A stretch of 9,611 nt of DNA from H111-94 sp034436045 (GCA_034436045.1 DAOTVZ010000227.1:1-9611), one strand, 5' to 3'; positions 1 to 6,790 are shown, numbered from the stretch's first letter. A program made the numbers and translations. The notes: generated from the letters alone by a model not told the origin.

Positions 1-263
1 TGCCGCTGCTGCTTCAGCCATTCGTCATAGTCTTTATCTGTGATCTCTGTGCTACATTCCCTGAGAAAATTTCCTATTATCAGGAGTATTCCGCCTAGTA
101 GGAAGCGGGGTTCATTTATGTGAAAAAAGATACGAAGAGGGAAATAGGACGCGAAAGATATACTTCCAGAGATAATAAGTATAGAAATAATAGAGTTACT
201 ACGTTCCATAAAATAGTGACGCATCTGTTCCTCAGTGATTCTCTTTTTGCTCACTTTACGCAT
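1..263 (-). CDS. Two-helix membrane protein, 5' part only (runs off left edge)
   Basis: An open frame on the minus strand begins with ATG at 261-263 and stays open to the window edge, giving 87 residues without a stop. The N-terminus is basic (MRKVSKKRITEEQ). Two hydrophobic segments follow, at about residues 24-47 (starting NSIISILIIS) and 54-68 (FLLGGILLIIG), with a short loop between them. The sequence then turns polar and acidic (TEITDKDYDEWLKQQR). This predicts a hairpin membrane anchor with both ends in the cytoplasm. The ribosome site is modest (GAAG, about 7 nt before ATG). The gene starts 21 nt after the stop of the TIR gene at 285, so co-transcription is likely, and a membrane effector or anchor for that TIR protein is possible. 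I do not recognise the family. The rest of the protein lies outside the window and could carry a catalytic domain. Confidence 0.7.
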   Translation of the reverse strand, partial: MRKVSKKRITEEQMRHYFMERSNSIISILIISGSISFASYFPLRIFFHINEPRFLLGGILLIIGNFLRECSTEITDKDYDEWLKQQR

Positions 264-284
264 AGCCCTACTTCTCTTCTAGAG

Positions 285-1163
285 TTATCGTACCTGTTTC
301 AGATAGTCCTTACTCAAATCCAGTTGGCAAATTTTCAGGATTGCAAGTATCTCATCATCCTCTTGCGTCCGAGGCAAGGATTGAGCCTCCGTAAGCAGCC
401 GATTAGCCTCAGCTTTATAATCTAGCAGGCCGTGACGTGAAAAGTCGCGTTTGAAGAGGCTTAGCGTGAAAAGATATGCCGATGTTCGATGCTGCTGGAT
501 TGCTGAATACATACAATCTCCGACCTTGCGTACAAACATTGCCATTGATACGCAAGGTCGGTTTTTATTGAGCAGAATAAGAGCCTGATAAAAAGCTCCT
601 CTAGCCACGTATCGAGGCTCGGCATATATTGCAAGTTGCTCGCGAATTTTATCGAGTTCTTGCTGGGCTGAGATATAATCTCTCCGTAGTAATGCTTCTC
701 TGGTTTTCTGAAGCAAGTTTTCACCTTGCATGCCTGCAATGCGATGAATAAAATCAATCAGATTTTGCATACTAGCATCAAAGATGCGATTTCCAGGATA
801 AAGAGTTATGATGTGCATATGCATGATAGCGGCGATGTCGAATGGCAAAGGATATCCCGGAAGAGTTGAAGGATATATACAAACCGGAACTACTTGCTTG
901 TTGAGTTGCAATGCTTCCCGTAACTCGCGTCGAATCCAATCATCATTCTTTGCAATGCGTTCTAACGCAAAAGTATGCTCTGTAACTATGACAAGCACGA
1001 CATCACTTTGTCGCATATGTAAGAGGATGCTGCGTTCAAAGTCCACCTGGTCGATGCTTCTTTCATCAAAAAAAACATAGCCATTAACCTGCTGGCGCAG
1101 GTTCTCCGCAATTTGAATGGCAATAATCTGATCTGCGTGTCTATAGCTTATGAATATATTCAT
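285..1163 (-). CDS. TIR-domain protein with C-terminal helical (TPR-like) region
   Basis: The protein has 292 residues. The N-terminal TIR domain (about 1-145) opens with the box-1-like strand MNIFISYRHAD, then FFDERSI (31-37), a central strand DVVLVIVT (54-61), and the helix NDDWIRRELREA with W76 and E80. E80 is the expected position of the catalytic glutamate of NAD-cleaving TIR enzymes. The strand VVPVCIYP (91-98) follows. Residues 146-292 are helical, with degenerate TPR-like pairs (for example REALLRRDYISAQQELDKI), and probably form a sensor or oligomerisation part. I place the start at ATG 1163, not the in-frame TTG at 1178, because GAGG lies 5 nt before the ATG and the protein then opens directly with the TIR strand. 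Sampled stretches are AT-richer than the SLOG and caspase genes. NAD+ hydrolysis or a nucleotide-signal role is inferred from family and motif only. Confidence 0.85.
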   Translation of the reverse strand: MNIFISYRHADQIIAIQIAENLRQQVNGYVFFDERSIDQVDFERSILLHMRQSDVVLVIVTEHTFALERIAKNDDWIRRELREALQLNKQVVPVCIYPSTLPGYPLPFDIAAIMHMHIITLYPGNRIFDASMQNLIDFIHRIAGMQGENLLQKTREALLRRDYISAQQELDKIREQLAIYAEPRYVARGAFYQALILLNKNRPCVSMAMFVRKVGDCMYSAIQQHRTSAYLFTLSLFKRDFSRHGLLDYKAEANRLLTEAQSLPRTQEDDEILAILKICQLDLSKDYLKQVR

Positions 1164-1217
1164 GATCGCCTCTATCAAATCTCTGAAGAAACATTATCGT
1201 ATACGGTTGGGCCGTAC

Positions 1218-1236
1218 CAGTCACAAGCGTGTGTAT
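1218..1236. repeat. 19-nt element, copy 1 (upstream of TIR gene)
   Basis: The sequence cagtcacaagcgtgtgtat here recurs at 6791-6809 with a single change (g to a). Both copies lie in spacers upstream of minus-strand genes and point the same way relative to them, which fits a shared regulatory site. Two copies only, so chance is not excluded. Confidence 0.35.
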
Positions 1237-1242
1237 TGCTGA

Positions 1243-1270
1243 ATTATCGCATATATAAAATAATAGTCAA
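1243..1270 (-). promoter_or_regulatory. Sigma70-type promoter of the TIR gene
   Basis: Read on the minus strand, TTGACT (1265-1270) and GATAAT (1243-1248) are separated by 16 bp. Each matches its consensus hexamer at 5 of 6 positions. Transcription would begin near 1236, about 73 nt before the ATG at 1163. The 19-nt element shared with another spacer (1218-1236) would then lie at the very start of the transcript. Confidence 0.55.
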
Positions 1271-1419
1271 TAAACCTGAGAATATTACAGTACAAAGAGA
1301 TCACCTATGGCAGTGCAGCATCTTGCTTAGCTTGATGGGAGCGTGAAAAAGTGGAGTAAATGGAGACGGGCTAATCCTGATGTTCTACCTGGTTTGAGTA
1401 CAGCAAATCGGGAACGCCC

Positions 1420-1510
1420 TGAAAAGAAAATTGCATACAAACCCTTCTGACACCTTAACTTGGCAGATTTCCCCTTCTCCACCAGGTTAAGGTGTCAGAA
1501 AGGTTTGTAT
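1420..1510 (-). terminator. Very long hairpin with U-rich tail ending the TIR-TPR-S gene
   Basis: Arms at 1435-1463 and 1482-1510 (29 nt each) are inverted copies with only two mismatches (at 1444 and 1460), around an 18-nt loop. On the minus-strand transcript the hairpin is followed by GCAATTTTCTTTTC (1434 down to about 1421), as in an intrinsic terminator. The right arm covers the last seven sense codons and the stop (IQTFLTP-stop) of the gene ending at 1487. A stem this long, built from coding sequence and not GC-rich, is unlike a usual 6-10 bp terminator stem. It may also be a DNA palindrome formed by a local inverted duplication. Confidence 0.65.
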
Positions 1511-2782
1511 CTGTTGTACGACCTCCATAGGCAGTTTTCTCGCCTCTACCATCCGGCAGACACCCTTGAGGGCCGAGTTACGGACACGTTGCGGAAGAAC
1601 AGGAGTGCGTTTCAGGGCTTGCTGATAGGCAGCGAGCGCCAGGTCGGTCTTGCCCAGACCGAGATAGGCCTCGCCAATTGTGAGATCAACCCAGTAAGAG
1701 GCATTGGGATTCTGCTGTAGCTCCTGGCAAAGCGTTAGAATCTCCTGAGCGATACGCATGCCTGTTTCATTATCTCCACGCAAAAACGCCAGATTGGCAG
1801 CATTAATGCCGGGAAAATAAGCGGTTTTATGTGCTTGATAGGCCGCATAATAGGTTTCAAAAGCCTGGGCCAGGTCTTGTGGATCATGTGTCACCGTCCA
1901 TTTTTCACGGTGAATGCGTCCCAGTAAAGACGCGATCTCCGGGTCTACACGTAAATCTGCATTCTGCGCTATGATAGACTCGATAATATCAGTGCCCTCT
2001 TTCAGGTTGAGCAGTTCGACATTGGCCAGGGCTTTACGATACAGCAAATCGACATCACCGTCGGCAAACTTGAGCGCGTAATCGACCTCTTCAATTGCTT
2101 CGGCAAAGTACCGCTGATCCAGCAAAAGCTGGCTAAGTACTTCATGTAGTCTGGGTTCAATGGGATGAAAAGACGTGCCAAATGACGCATACATGCGTTG
2201 ACGCATGGTATAGAGTTCATCGGTGCGACCAGATTGCACTAATTGCTCAAAGCGATTGAGCCAGAGAAGGATTTCCTCGGCGCGCAGAACTTTGTGTGGG
2301 CGCTGATGAATGACAGCAAAGTATGCTTTAAGTGGTTCGTCATAGATCGTTAGCGGAGGCACAAGCTCAGCTTCATGTGCCAGGCGCTGGCATACCTCGC
2401 GCACCTGGGCAGTATCCTCACCCTGGTAGGTGTGATAGGTTGCCAGGGGATTAGCAAGGTCGCCACGCCCCATTCCATATACAATTGGAATAATGCCGCG
2501 TATCTTATCAAGACCACTGGCGACGCCACACTCCCACATGATCCAGGGGCGATTCACGCTCGCAGGCGTCAGAATGGCAAGCACATACTGACACCCTTTG
2601 AGTCTTTGATAGAGTCCCTCGCGCCATTCTCGCCCCAGCGTGATCCCGCCAGATGGTTCCGTATCGCTTGAGTACCAGACCTTGATAACGCCTGATGAAG
2701 TGGTTTCAATCAGCGTTTTCCATGCTTCAGCCAGTTCACGCTCGTCATAAGCATGGCTGATAAGAATATTGAGATGCTCCAC
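1487..2782 (-). CDS. TIR domain fused to TPR-S / ASK (MAP3K TRAF-binding)-type helical domain
   Basis: The protein has 431 residues. The N-terminal TIR domain (1-about 135) shows NILISHAYDERE (5-16), VWYSSDTEPSGG (35-46), QYVLAILTPASV (65-76) and NRPWIMWECGVASG (77-90). W80 and E84 stand where NADase TIRs carry their catalytic glutamate, and GIIPIVYGM (96-104) is the following strand. Residues 165-431 are helical repeats. Within them, EIASLLGRIHREKW (282-295), YFPGINAANLAFLRG (322-336) and YWVDLTIGEAYL (363-374) closely resemble, from memory, the ASK1-type 'GRIYKD', 'GINAAVLL..G' and 'YW' motifs of the MAP3K TRAF-binding/TPR-S family. Known TPR-S domains pair with TIR, caspase and SLOG proteins in bacterial conflict systems. 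The start is GTG 2782, with AAGAG about 8 nt upstream; no ATG is in frame near it. The upstream neighbour, divergently transcribed, is the SLOG gene. A regulated NAD+-targeting effector is inferred. Confidence 0.85.
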   Translation of the reverse strand: MEHLNILISHAYDERELAEAWKTLIETTSSGVIKVWYSSDTEPSGGITLGREWREGLYQRLKGCQYVLAILTPASVNRPWIMWECGVASGLDKIRGIIPIVYGMGRGDLANPLATYHTYQGEDTAQVREVCQRLAHEAELVPPLTIYDEPLKAYFAVIHQRPHKVLRAEEILLWLNRFEQLVQSGRTDELYTMRQRMYASFGTSFHPIEPRLHEVLSQLLLDQRYFAEAIEEVDYALKFADGDVDLLYRKALANVELLNLKEGTDIIESIIAQNADLRVDPEIASLLGRIHREKWTVTHDPQDLAQAFETYYAAYQAHKTAYFPGINAANLAFLRGDNETGMRIAQEILTLCQELQQNPNASYWVDLTIGEAYLGLGKTDLALAAYQQALKRTPVLPQRVRNSALKGVCRMVEARKLPMEVVQQIQTFLTP

Positions 2783-2976
2783 TGGACATACTCTTTTCTA
2801 GTTGAGAAGTACTATTCAAGGTGCTGCTCTATCAGGTGGTGCCTCGGTTATATAGGGATAGTATACATCAAGAATAGGATTAGATGAGCAATGAGTTTAT
2901 AGCGTTATGGGGTATGAATGTTGTCCTGGCGAAACTTTTCAAACGTAGTCTGAGGTGTTATCATGGCTGTGAAGAC

Positions 2977-3004
2977 TTGAGAGTCCGGCCCTCTTGAGTA
3001 TATC
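2977..3004 (+). promoter_or_regulatory. Candidate promoter of the SLOG gene
   Basis: TTGAGA (2977-2982; 5 of 6 to consensus) and TATATC (2999-3004; 4 of 6) are 16 bp apart. This places a start near 3010-3012, about 25 nt before the ATG at 3036. The rest of the divergent spacer 2783-2976 shows no clear promoter for the opposite TIR-TPR-S gene. Confidence 0.35.
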
Positions 3005-3035
3005 GCTTGCATCGTCTGAGAAAGGCATTTCCATC

Positions 3036-3809
3036 ATGAACGAAGCATCCAGCAACCAGGGTATCAAGCAATGGGAAATTCACTTCCCTGGTGGGCAGCA
3101 AGCGAGAGCCGTATGCTGTTCTGCTGATACTCCTGCGGCACTCCTGCAACCCCTGCTAGGCATTCCTCAGCCAGGCGCGTTGCTTGCGATAGCTGGTGGT
3201 GCTTTTCAGATGGATGAGCAACTCTATCCCCTTGTGCGCTATTTGCTGGTGGAAGGTGTGGTGCCTTCTATTGTACGTGCCAATGGCATGATTATTGATG
3301 GTGGTACCTTTGCAGGTGTGATGCGCTTGATTGGCGAGGCTAGAGCCGCCCAACCGCGCGCGTTCCCTCTGCTTGGTGTATCTCCTGCCGGTTGTGTGGC
3401 CTATCCTGAGAAGCCATCTGTGTCGAAAGATACGGAACTGGTGCAGTTGGACCTCAACCATTCGCACTTTGTACTGGTCGATACCTGGAAGTGGGGAGGT
3501 GAGACCAGTACGATGTATAACCTGATACAACTCTTTTCTGCCGATTGTCCCTCGGTCGCTCTCGTTATCAATGGTGGTGCGATTGCGCGTCAAGAAGTTC
3601 TCTATAACGTGCGTCAACAACGACCTGTCATTGTGATTGAGGGCAGTGGTCGCGCTGCCGATGAGATTGCGCGTGCCAGCCGCGAGCAATCTCCGTCAAC
3701 GGTTGATCCTGAACTCGCCGAGATCATTACTCATGACGCACTTCACCTGTTCCCCCTGACTGGTTCGCCCGCCGATTTAGCGCGCCTGGTGCAGCACCTT
3801 TTACATTAA
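3036..3809 (+). CDS. SLOG-superfamily protein, LSDAT_prok type (TRPM N-terminal-like nucleotide-binding domain)
   Basis: The 257-residue protein is essentially one Rossmann-like domain. Visible strands and glycine-rich loops are GALLAIAGGA (47-56), ANGMIIDGGTFAGVM (82-96), FPLLGVSPAGCVAYP (110-124), LDLNHSHFVLVD (138-149) with WGGET (153-157), VALVINGGAI (174-183), and RPVIVIEGSGRAADEIA (196-212). This order matches the prokaryotic relatives of the TRPM channel N-terminal domain in the SLOG superfamily, which bind nucleotides or NAD-derived ligands and are found beside TIR, caspase and TPR proteins. The start is ATG 3036, with GAGAAAGG about 10 nt before it; an in-frame TTG at 2994 has no such support. 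The next gene, 101 bp downstream, is on the same strand. A role as sensor or producer of a nucleotide signal for the neighbouring TIR or caspase effectors is inferred; no ligand can be read from the sequence. Confidence 0.85.
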   Translation: MNEASSNQGIKQWEIHFPGGQQARAVCCSADTPAALLQPLLGIPQPGALLAIAGGAFQMDEQLYPLVRYLLVEGVVPSIVRANGMIIDGGTFAGVMRLIGEARAAQPRAFPLLGVSPAGCVAYPEKPSVSKDTELVQLDLNHSHFVLVDTWKWGGETSTMYNLIQLFSADCPSVALVINGGAIARQEVLYNVRQQRPVIVIEGSGRAADEIARASREQSPSTVDPELAEIITHDALHLFPLTGSPADLARLVQHLLH

Positions 3810-3910
3810 TTCTTTTTTCTCTCATTCCCACGCATGTGACTGGTCGTGTGAGTATTGACAACGTATACTGAAAAAGAGACGCGGTGCATAGAGAGAAAGG
3901 AACCTCGTAC

Positions 3911-4603
3911 ATGACATCTTCATCGATCAGACGCTGGAATATTTTTGCGCGTGAGTTGGAAGATGTACTGGCTCTGCATGGCTATAAATTGAGTCACCTG
4001 GACGATCTGGCAATTGTGCTACACCCTGAAAAGGTACGTCGCCTGCGCCAATCTCTCAAGTCGCCGGGCCACTTGACGACACTCAATCCTGACGAGATGG
4101 AACGGCTGATCACCACGTTACGCTTGACAGGTGAGGAACAATCTCGGTTACGAGCGGCGCTGCTTGCTACTGCGGTGGAAATGATCTTGATGGATCGTAT
4201 TGATGCCAAAGTCGCACTGATGGCTTCTGACGATGTCTTTCACCTATTGTTTGCCGCGATGAAGGCAAGGCCAGATACACTCTTAGCCACACAGATAAGG
4301 ACTGCTACGATGATTGAACACCAGGAAACAACCTACGATCAGCAATTTCTTGCTGCGCTCGATCTGATTGATCGAGCGACGCTGGCCCTCCATCTTTGTC
4401 GGCAGACGATTTCTGTGCAGGATGGCCTTGTCCATGCCCGGCTTGCGCATGAAACCTACGCCCAGGCATTAGCTTTATTGGCACAGGCACAATCACCATC
4501 ACCTGAGAGTGAAACCTGGCGCTACTGGCATGAGCAGGCCATCGAAGGGCAACAACAGGCATCCGTATTTTTTCACACACAGAAAGAGCGTCAAGAGTCC
4601 TGA
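3911..4603 (+). CDS. All-helical protein with possible HTH-like N-terminus
   Basis: The protein has 230 residues and I do not recognise a named family. Residues about 10-90 form closely spaced helices (FARELEDVLALHGYKLSHLDDLA, then HPEKVRRLRQSL, then NPDEMERLITTLRLTGEEQSRLRAALL). Their spacing and the basic KVRRLRQSLK segment recall XRE-type helix-turn-helix or death-like adaptor folds. Residues 95-230 are further amphipathic helices (for example HARLAHETYAQALALLAQAQ), consistent with a degenerate TPR. No membrane segment or catalytic motif is seen. The start is ATG 3911, with AGAAAGGA about 9 nt upstream; the in-frame GTG at 3884 overlaps that site's context and is less likely. It follows the SLOG gene on the same strand and its stop overlaps the caspase gene's stop. 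A regulator or adaptor for this locus is possible but unproven. Confidence 0.7.
   Translation: MTSSSIRRWNIFARELEDVLALHGYKLSHLDDLAIVLHPEKVRRLRQSLKSPGHLTTLNPDEMERLITTLRLTGEEQSRLRAALLATAVEMILMDRIDAKVALMASDDVFHLLFAAMKARPDTLLATQIRTATMIEHQETTYDQQFLAALDLIDRATLALHLCRQTISVQDGLVHARLAHETYAQALALLAQAQSPSPESETWRYWHEQAIEGQQQASVFFHTQKERQES
4591..4603. other. 13-bp tail-to-tail gene overlap
   Basis: The plus-strand stop (TGA, 4601-4603) lies beyond the minus-strand stop (TGA read from 4593 to 4591). The last four codons of each gene therefore share DNA, and no terminator can fit between the two. Convergent transcripts would be complementary here. Confidence 0.85.
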
Positions 4604-5838
4604 GAGGTTGGTGGGGCTGTTGATCCAGGTGGCTCTGGGGGAAAGAGCATAGCCAGCACTTCAGCAGTAGCAGCAACCATCAGGCGCTTATTGCGCTCCG
4701 GCACCTGTTCCCACGGACGGCGCGTGGCCTCGCGTGTCTCATAGCCAAAGGCGGGAGCCAGGCGCTCATAGGCTTCATGAAACAGCCGCGCAATGGCCTC
4801 TGCATCCGGTACATAGGCAGTATGAGGCGGTGAAGAGAGGGCAGGACTTTCCAGCAGATTGTGTTTGGCGAGATACCAGTAAAATTGCCCCAATGGTGTC
4901 AACTCTACAGGGTGATTGCGGATGGCGGCAAAATACAGGTCTTCGTCAAGCACAGGGCGCAGCAGGCGTGCCACCTGATAACGCTTGAAGAGCTTGAAGA
5001 GCGCGACATGCTTGGGAATCGCCTCAGGGCGCGTGACTTCATAGGATGGGTCGAGGTAGTAGTGATGATCGGCTTGAGGAAAAAGCTGTGGCAAGGCGCG
5101 TAGCTCGTCGTCGCGAATGGCCGGTATGCAGTAGCGGATGGGTGATAAGCGTGTAGCGTTGGATTTATAGATCGGGCGCTGATCCCAGGGACCAAGTGCC
5201 TGTTCGACATAGGCGTAGATGGAGGCAGCGGAGACGCGCCCGCGTACATCGCTGGCTCCTCCTTTGAGAGCGCCGATAACCAGACCGGTAAACAGGCCGT
5301 GCCCATTGATTTCGAGCGCCTGCTGGTCGGAACGCGCCGAGGCCAGCAAGGTGACGCCGCTGCGCAGGTATAAATTTGTAACGCCGCCGGTCAGGTCTGG
5401 TTCTCCTAACGCGCCGCTATAACAGCTATCGATGAGCAGCAACACTTCGCGTGCGGAAGAATTGTTAGCCATTGTTAGCAGGTCGTTGAGGAGGATACCC
5501 GGCAAGCTCTCTGTGCCGTCCTGTGTGACCAGGTAGACGCCCTGCTCGGTTGGGTAAGCGTGACCGGAAAAGTAGAAGAGTACCATGTCATCAAAGGCGA
5601 AGAGTTCTTCCAGAGCGATGCGTAATGTATTGAAAGTAACACGCTCGGCTGGAGATGGAACTCCCGTAGTGAGTGATTGTGCGGCTCGGCTGGTCAATGT
5701 ACGACACCCGAAGTTCGGTGTGTAATCCTCATGGCTTTCCAGCACCAGGCGCATGGCAAGGGCGTCTTCAACGCACCAGGAAAGAGGCTCCATATAGTCG
5801 TAGTCGTTAATACCAATCAGGAGGGCACGTCGTCTCAC
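4591..5838 (-). CDS. Caspase-like cysteine protease (peptidase C14 family) with C-terminal extension
   Basis: The protein has 415 residues. The caspase-fold domain (1-about 240) begins RRRALLIGINDYDY and carries both catalytic residues: His93 in LFYFSGHAYP and Cys139 in LLLIDSCYSGAL. The later strand GVTLLASARSDQQA (161-174) and HGLFTGLVIGALKG (180-193) also fit. Residues about 258-330 (LDPSYEVTRPEA through LTPLGQFYWYLAKHNLL) look like a small winged-helix-type linker domain. Residues 345-400 (AIARLFHEAYERLAP, then RPWEQVPERNKRLMVAATAEVL) resemble bacterial RyR-type domains, which bind ligands. The tail is Pro-rich and disordered. GTG 5838 is supported by AAAAGGAG 6 nt upstream. The TPR gene lies 90 bp upstream on the same strand. 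Such proteases usually act as defence or cell-death effectors after activation; the trigger here is inferred to come from a partner. Confidence 0.9.
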   Translation of the reverse strand: MRRRALLIGINDYDYMEPLSWCVEDALAMRLVLESHEDYTPNFGCRTLTSRAAQSLTTGVPSPAERVTFNTLRIALEELFAFDDMVLFYFSGHAYPTEQGVYLVTQDGTESLPGILLNDLLTMANNSSAREVLLLIDSCYSGALGEPDLTGGVTNLYLRSGVTLLASARSDQQALEINGHGLFTGLVIGALKGGASDVRGRVSAASIYAYVEQALGPWDQRPIYKSNATRLSPIRYCIPAIRDDELRALPQLFPQADHHYYLDPSYEVTRPEAIPKHVALFKLFKRYQVARLLRPVLDEDLYFAAIRNHPVELTPLGQFYWYLAKHNLLESPALSSPPHTAYVPDAEAIARLFHEAYERLAPAFGYETREATRRPWEQVPERNKRLMVAATAEVLAMLFPPEPPGSTAPPTSQDS

Positions 5839-5920
5839 GTCTTACTCCTTTTCTTGCTCTCCATTTCAATGAGAAAGATGGGTCAGATAGTGTTCTGGCG
5901 CGTAATCGTCACTTATGTTT

Positions 5921-5949
5921 ATTATAACTCACCTGGCATGTAGGTGAGT
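5921..5949 (-). promoter_or_regulatory. Hairpin over TPR gene stop plus TATAAT box
   Basis: Arms 5927-5934 and 5942-5949 form a perfect 8-bp stem with a 7-nt loop, and the TGA stop of the TPR gene lies inside it. Immediately downstream on the minus strand is a perfect TATAAT (5921-5926), but no matching -35 box and no T run. It may be a weak terminator or processing hairpin, or an internal promoter for the caspase gene with a leader of about 75 nt. Confidence 0.3.
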
Positions 5950-6687
5950 CGGTACACCGACCTGATATGTCGCTTCGTCCGCAGTAAGGAGGGTAGTGTT
6001 GAGAAAGGCGTGGTAACTCTGCTGTGCAAGCTGATAGAGTGCAAATACTTGATCCAGGATTGATGGTAAAGGCGAGAGCGAAGCACACAGGTAGGCGTTG
6101 CCTATTGCTATCAGTACTTTTGCATATTGCAATGGATAGGAGGTAGCAGTATAGACCTGAAGGGCCTCCTGGTGGTAGCTGATAGTTCTCTCCAATATAT
6201 ACTGAGTGCAAGGTCGGGCAGTGGAGATAAACAGTAGACCAAGTTGATAGTACAACTCGGCAACGGTTTCTGGTGCAACTTGCCGGTCGATACGGGCGTA
6301 GTCGAGAGCATTACTCAAACGTATCTTGCAGGTAGCAAGCTGGCGCTCTGTTTGTTCCACGTGCGCGAGGCAGAGCAGGTGCCTCTCTACATCAAGTAAC
6401 CATGCTGGCAGATTGAGAATCAACCCACCGCACATATTCACATAGGCCGCTTGTATGGCCTGTTCTGTGCCACCGCGTATACGCGCATCACGGAGCAACA
6501 TACGACGGATGCGCAGCCGTTGTAACTCGTCTGGATGGTACTGGTGTTCGTTGATGAGCAGGGTAAGTAACCGTTCACATTCATCATCTAACAATTCGGG
6601 GTGTGCTTCAAGGTAGTGGCGGTGGCTCTGGCCCAGAGGTTTGAGCAGCCAGGGAACGAGTTTCTGGTAATATTCGGTCACTAGCAT
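5929..6687 (-). CDS. TPR-like helical protein, likely partner of the caspase
   Basis: The protein has 252 residues, is entirely helical by inspection, and has no membrane segment or catalytic motif. The clearest repeat is at about 167-200 (RTISYHQEALQVYT, then YPLQYAKVLIAIGNAYL). It matches the TPR variant with the 'EAL.VYT....YP..YA....IGNAYL' pattern common beside CHAT, caspase and NB-ARC-type proteins. Weaker helical pairs lie at 104-158 (ERHLLCLAHVEQTERQLATC, ELYYQLGLLFIS). The N-terminal 100 residues, rich in Leu and Arg (LQRLRIRRMLLRDARI), are not recognised. ATG 6687 has GAG about 8 nt upstream. The gene lies 90 bp upstream of the caspase gene on the same strand and probably shares a transcript with it. 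That suggests a sensor or inhibitor that controls the protease, by analogy with other TPR-caspase pairs. Confidence 0.75.
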   Translation of the reverse strand: MLVTEYYQKLVPWLLKPLGQSHRHYLEAHPELLDDECERLLTLLINEHQYHPDELQRLRIRRMLLRDARIRGGTEQAIQAAYVNMCGGLILNLPAWLLDVERHLLCLAHVEQTERQLATCKIRLSNALDYARIDRQVAPETVAELYYQLGLLFISTARPCTQYILERTISYHQEALQVYTATSYPLQYAKVLIAIGNAYLCASLSPLPSILDQVFALYQLAQQSYHAFLNTTLLTADEATYQVGVPTHLHAR

Positions 6688-6731
6688 CTTTTATTCTCAT
6701 TCTTAAACATGGAAGCTGATTTGCCGCAAAG

Positions 6732-6752
6732 GAGCAGGCCGTATGCCTGCTC
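6732..6752. repeat. Perfect 8-bp dyad, 5-nt loop (hairpin or operator)
   Basis: The arms are GAGCAGGC (6732-6739) and GCCTGCTC (6745-6752). On the minus strand the stem could extend past one mismatch with AAG/CTT. It lies about 45 nt before the ATG of the TPR gene, so it would be in the leader of the TPR-caspase transcript. No T run follows, so it is not a standard terminator. A repressor site or a leader hairpin are the alternatives. Confidence 0.45.
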
Positions 6753-6790
6753 TCTTCCTAAAAAATGTACGGCATTTTGCTGAGCAACAA

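Larger units (their letters stand above)
1164..1486. other. 323-bp spacer between two minus-strand TIR genes
   Basis: The spacer holds the promoter at 1243-1270, the 19-nt element at 1218-1236, and the left arm and loop of the long inverted repeat (1435-1481). Between about 1271 and 1419 I see no convincing gene. A 35-codon frame, GTG at 1343 to the stop at 1448-1450, encodes a basic peptide (starting KKWSKWRRANPD). It has poor ribosome-site spacing and ends inside the inverted repeat, so I do not call it. Confidence 0.6.

Noticed and set aside
120..425. Plus-strand open frame of 101 codons
   Set aside because: It overlaps the membrane-protein gene (1-263) and the TIR gene 3' end on the other strand, has a Lys/Arg-rich patternless product, and no ribosome site. 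The minus-strand reading is far better.
1343..1450. Short basic peptide frame in the spacer (35 residues)
   Set aside because: The only start is a GTG with GGGAG one base away, too close to work. The frame ends inside the long inverted repeat and the peptide is not recognised.
2860..2888. TATACT box on the minus strand as promoter of the TIR-TPR-S gene
   Set aside because: The nearest TTGCTC needs a 20-bp spacer and no extended -10 is present, so the match is too weak to call.
3156..3689. Long minus-strand frame opposite the SLOG gene
   Set aside because: It is a shadow of the SLOG coding frame, which has conserved glycine-rich motifs and a ribosome site.
3790..3830. Possible terminator after the SLOG gene
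   Set aside because: GGTG/CACC gives only a 4-bp stem inside the coding end, and the T-rich run starts more than 10 nt later.
3855..3869. Consensus-like TTGACA and TATACT before the helical-protein gene
   Set aside because: The hexamers are only 3 bp apart, so they cannot act as one promoter, and neither has a partner at the right distance.
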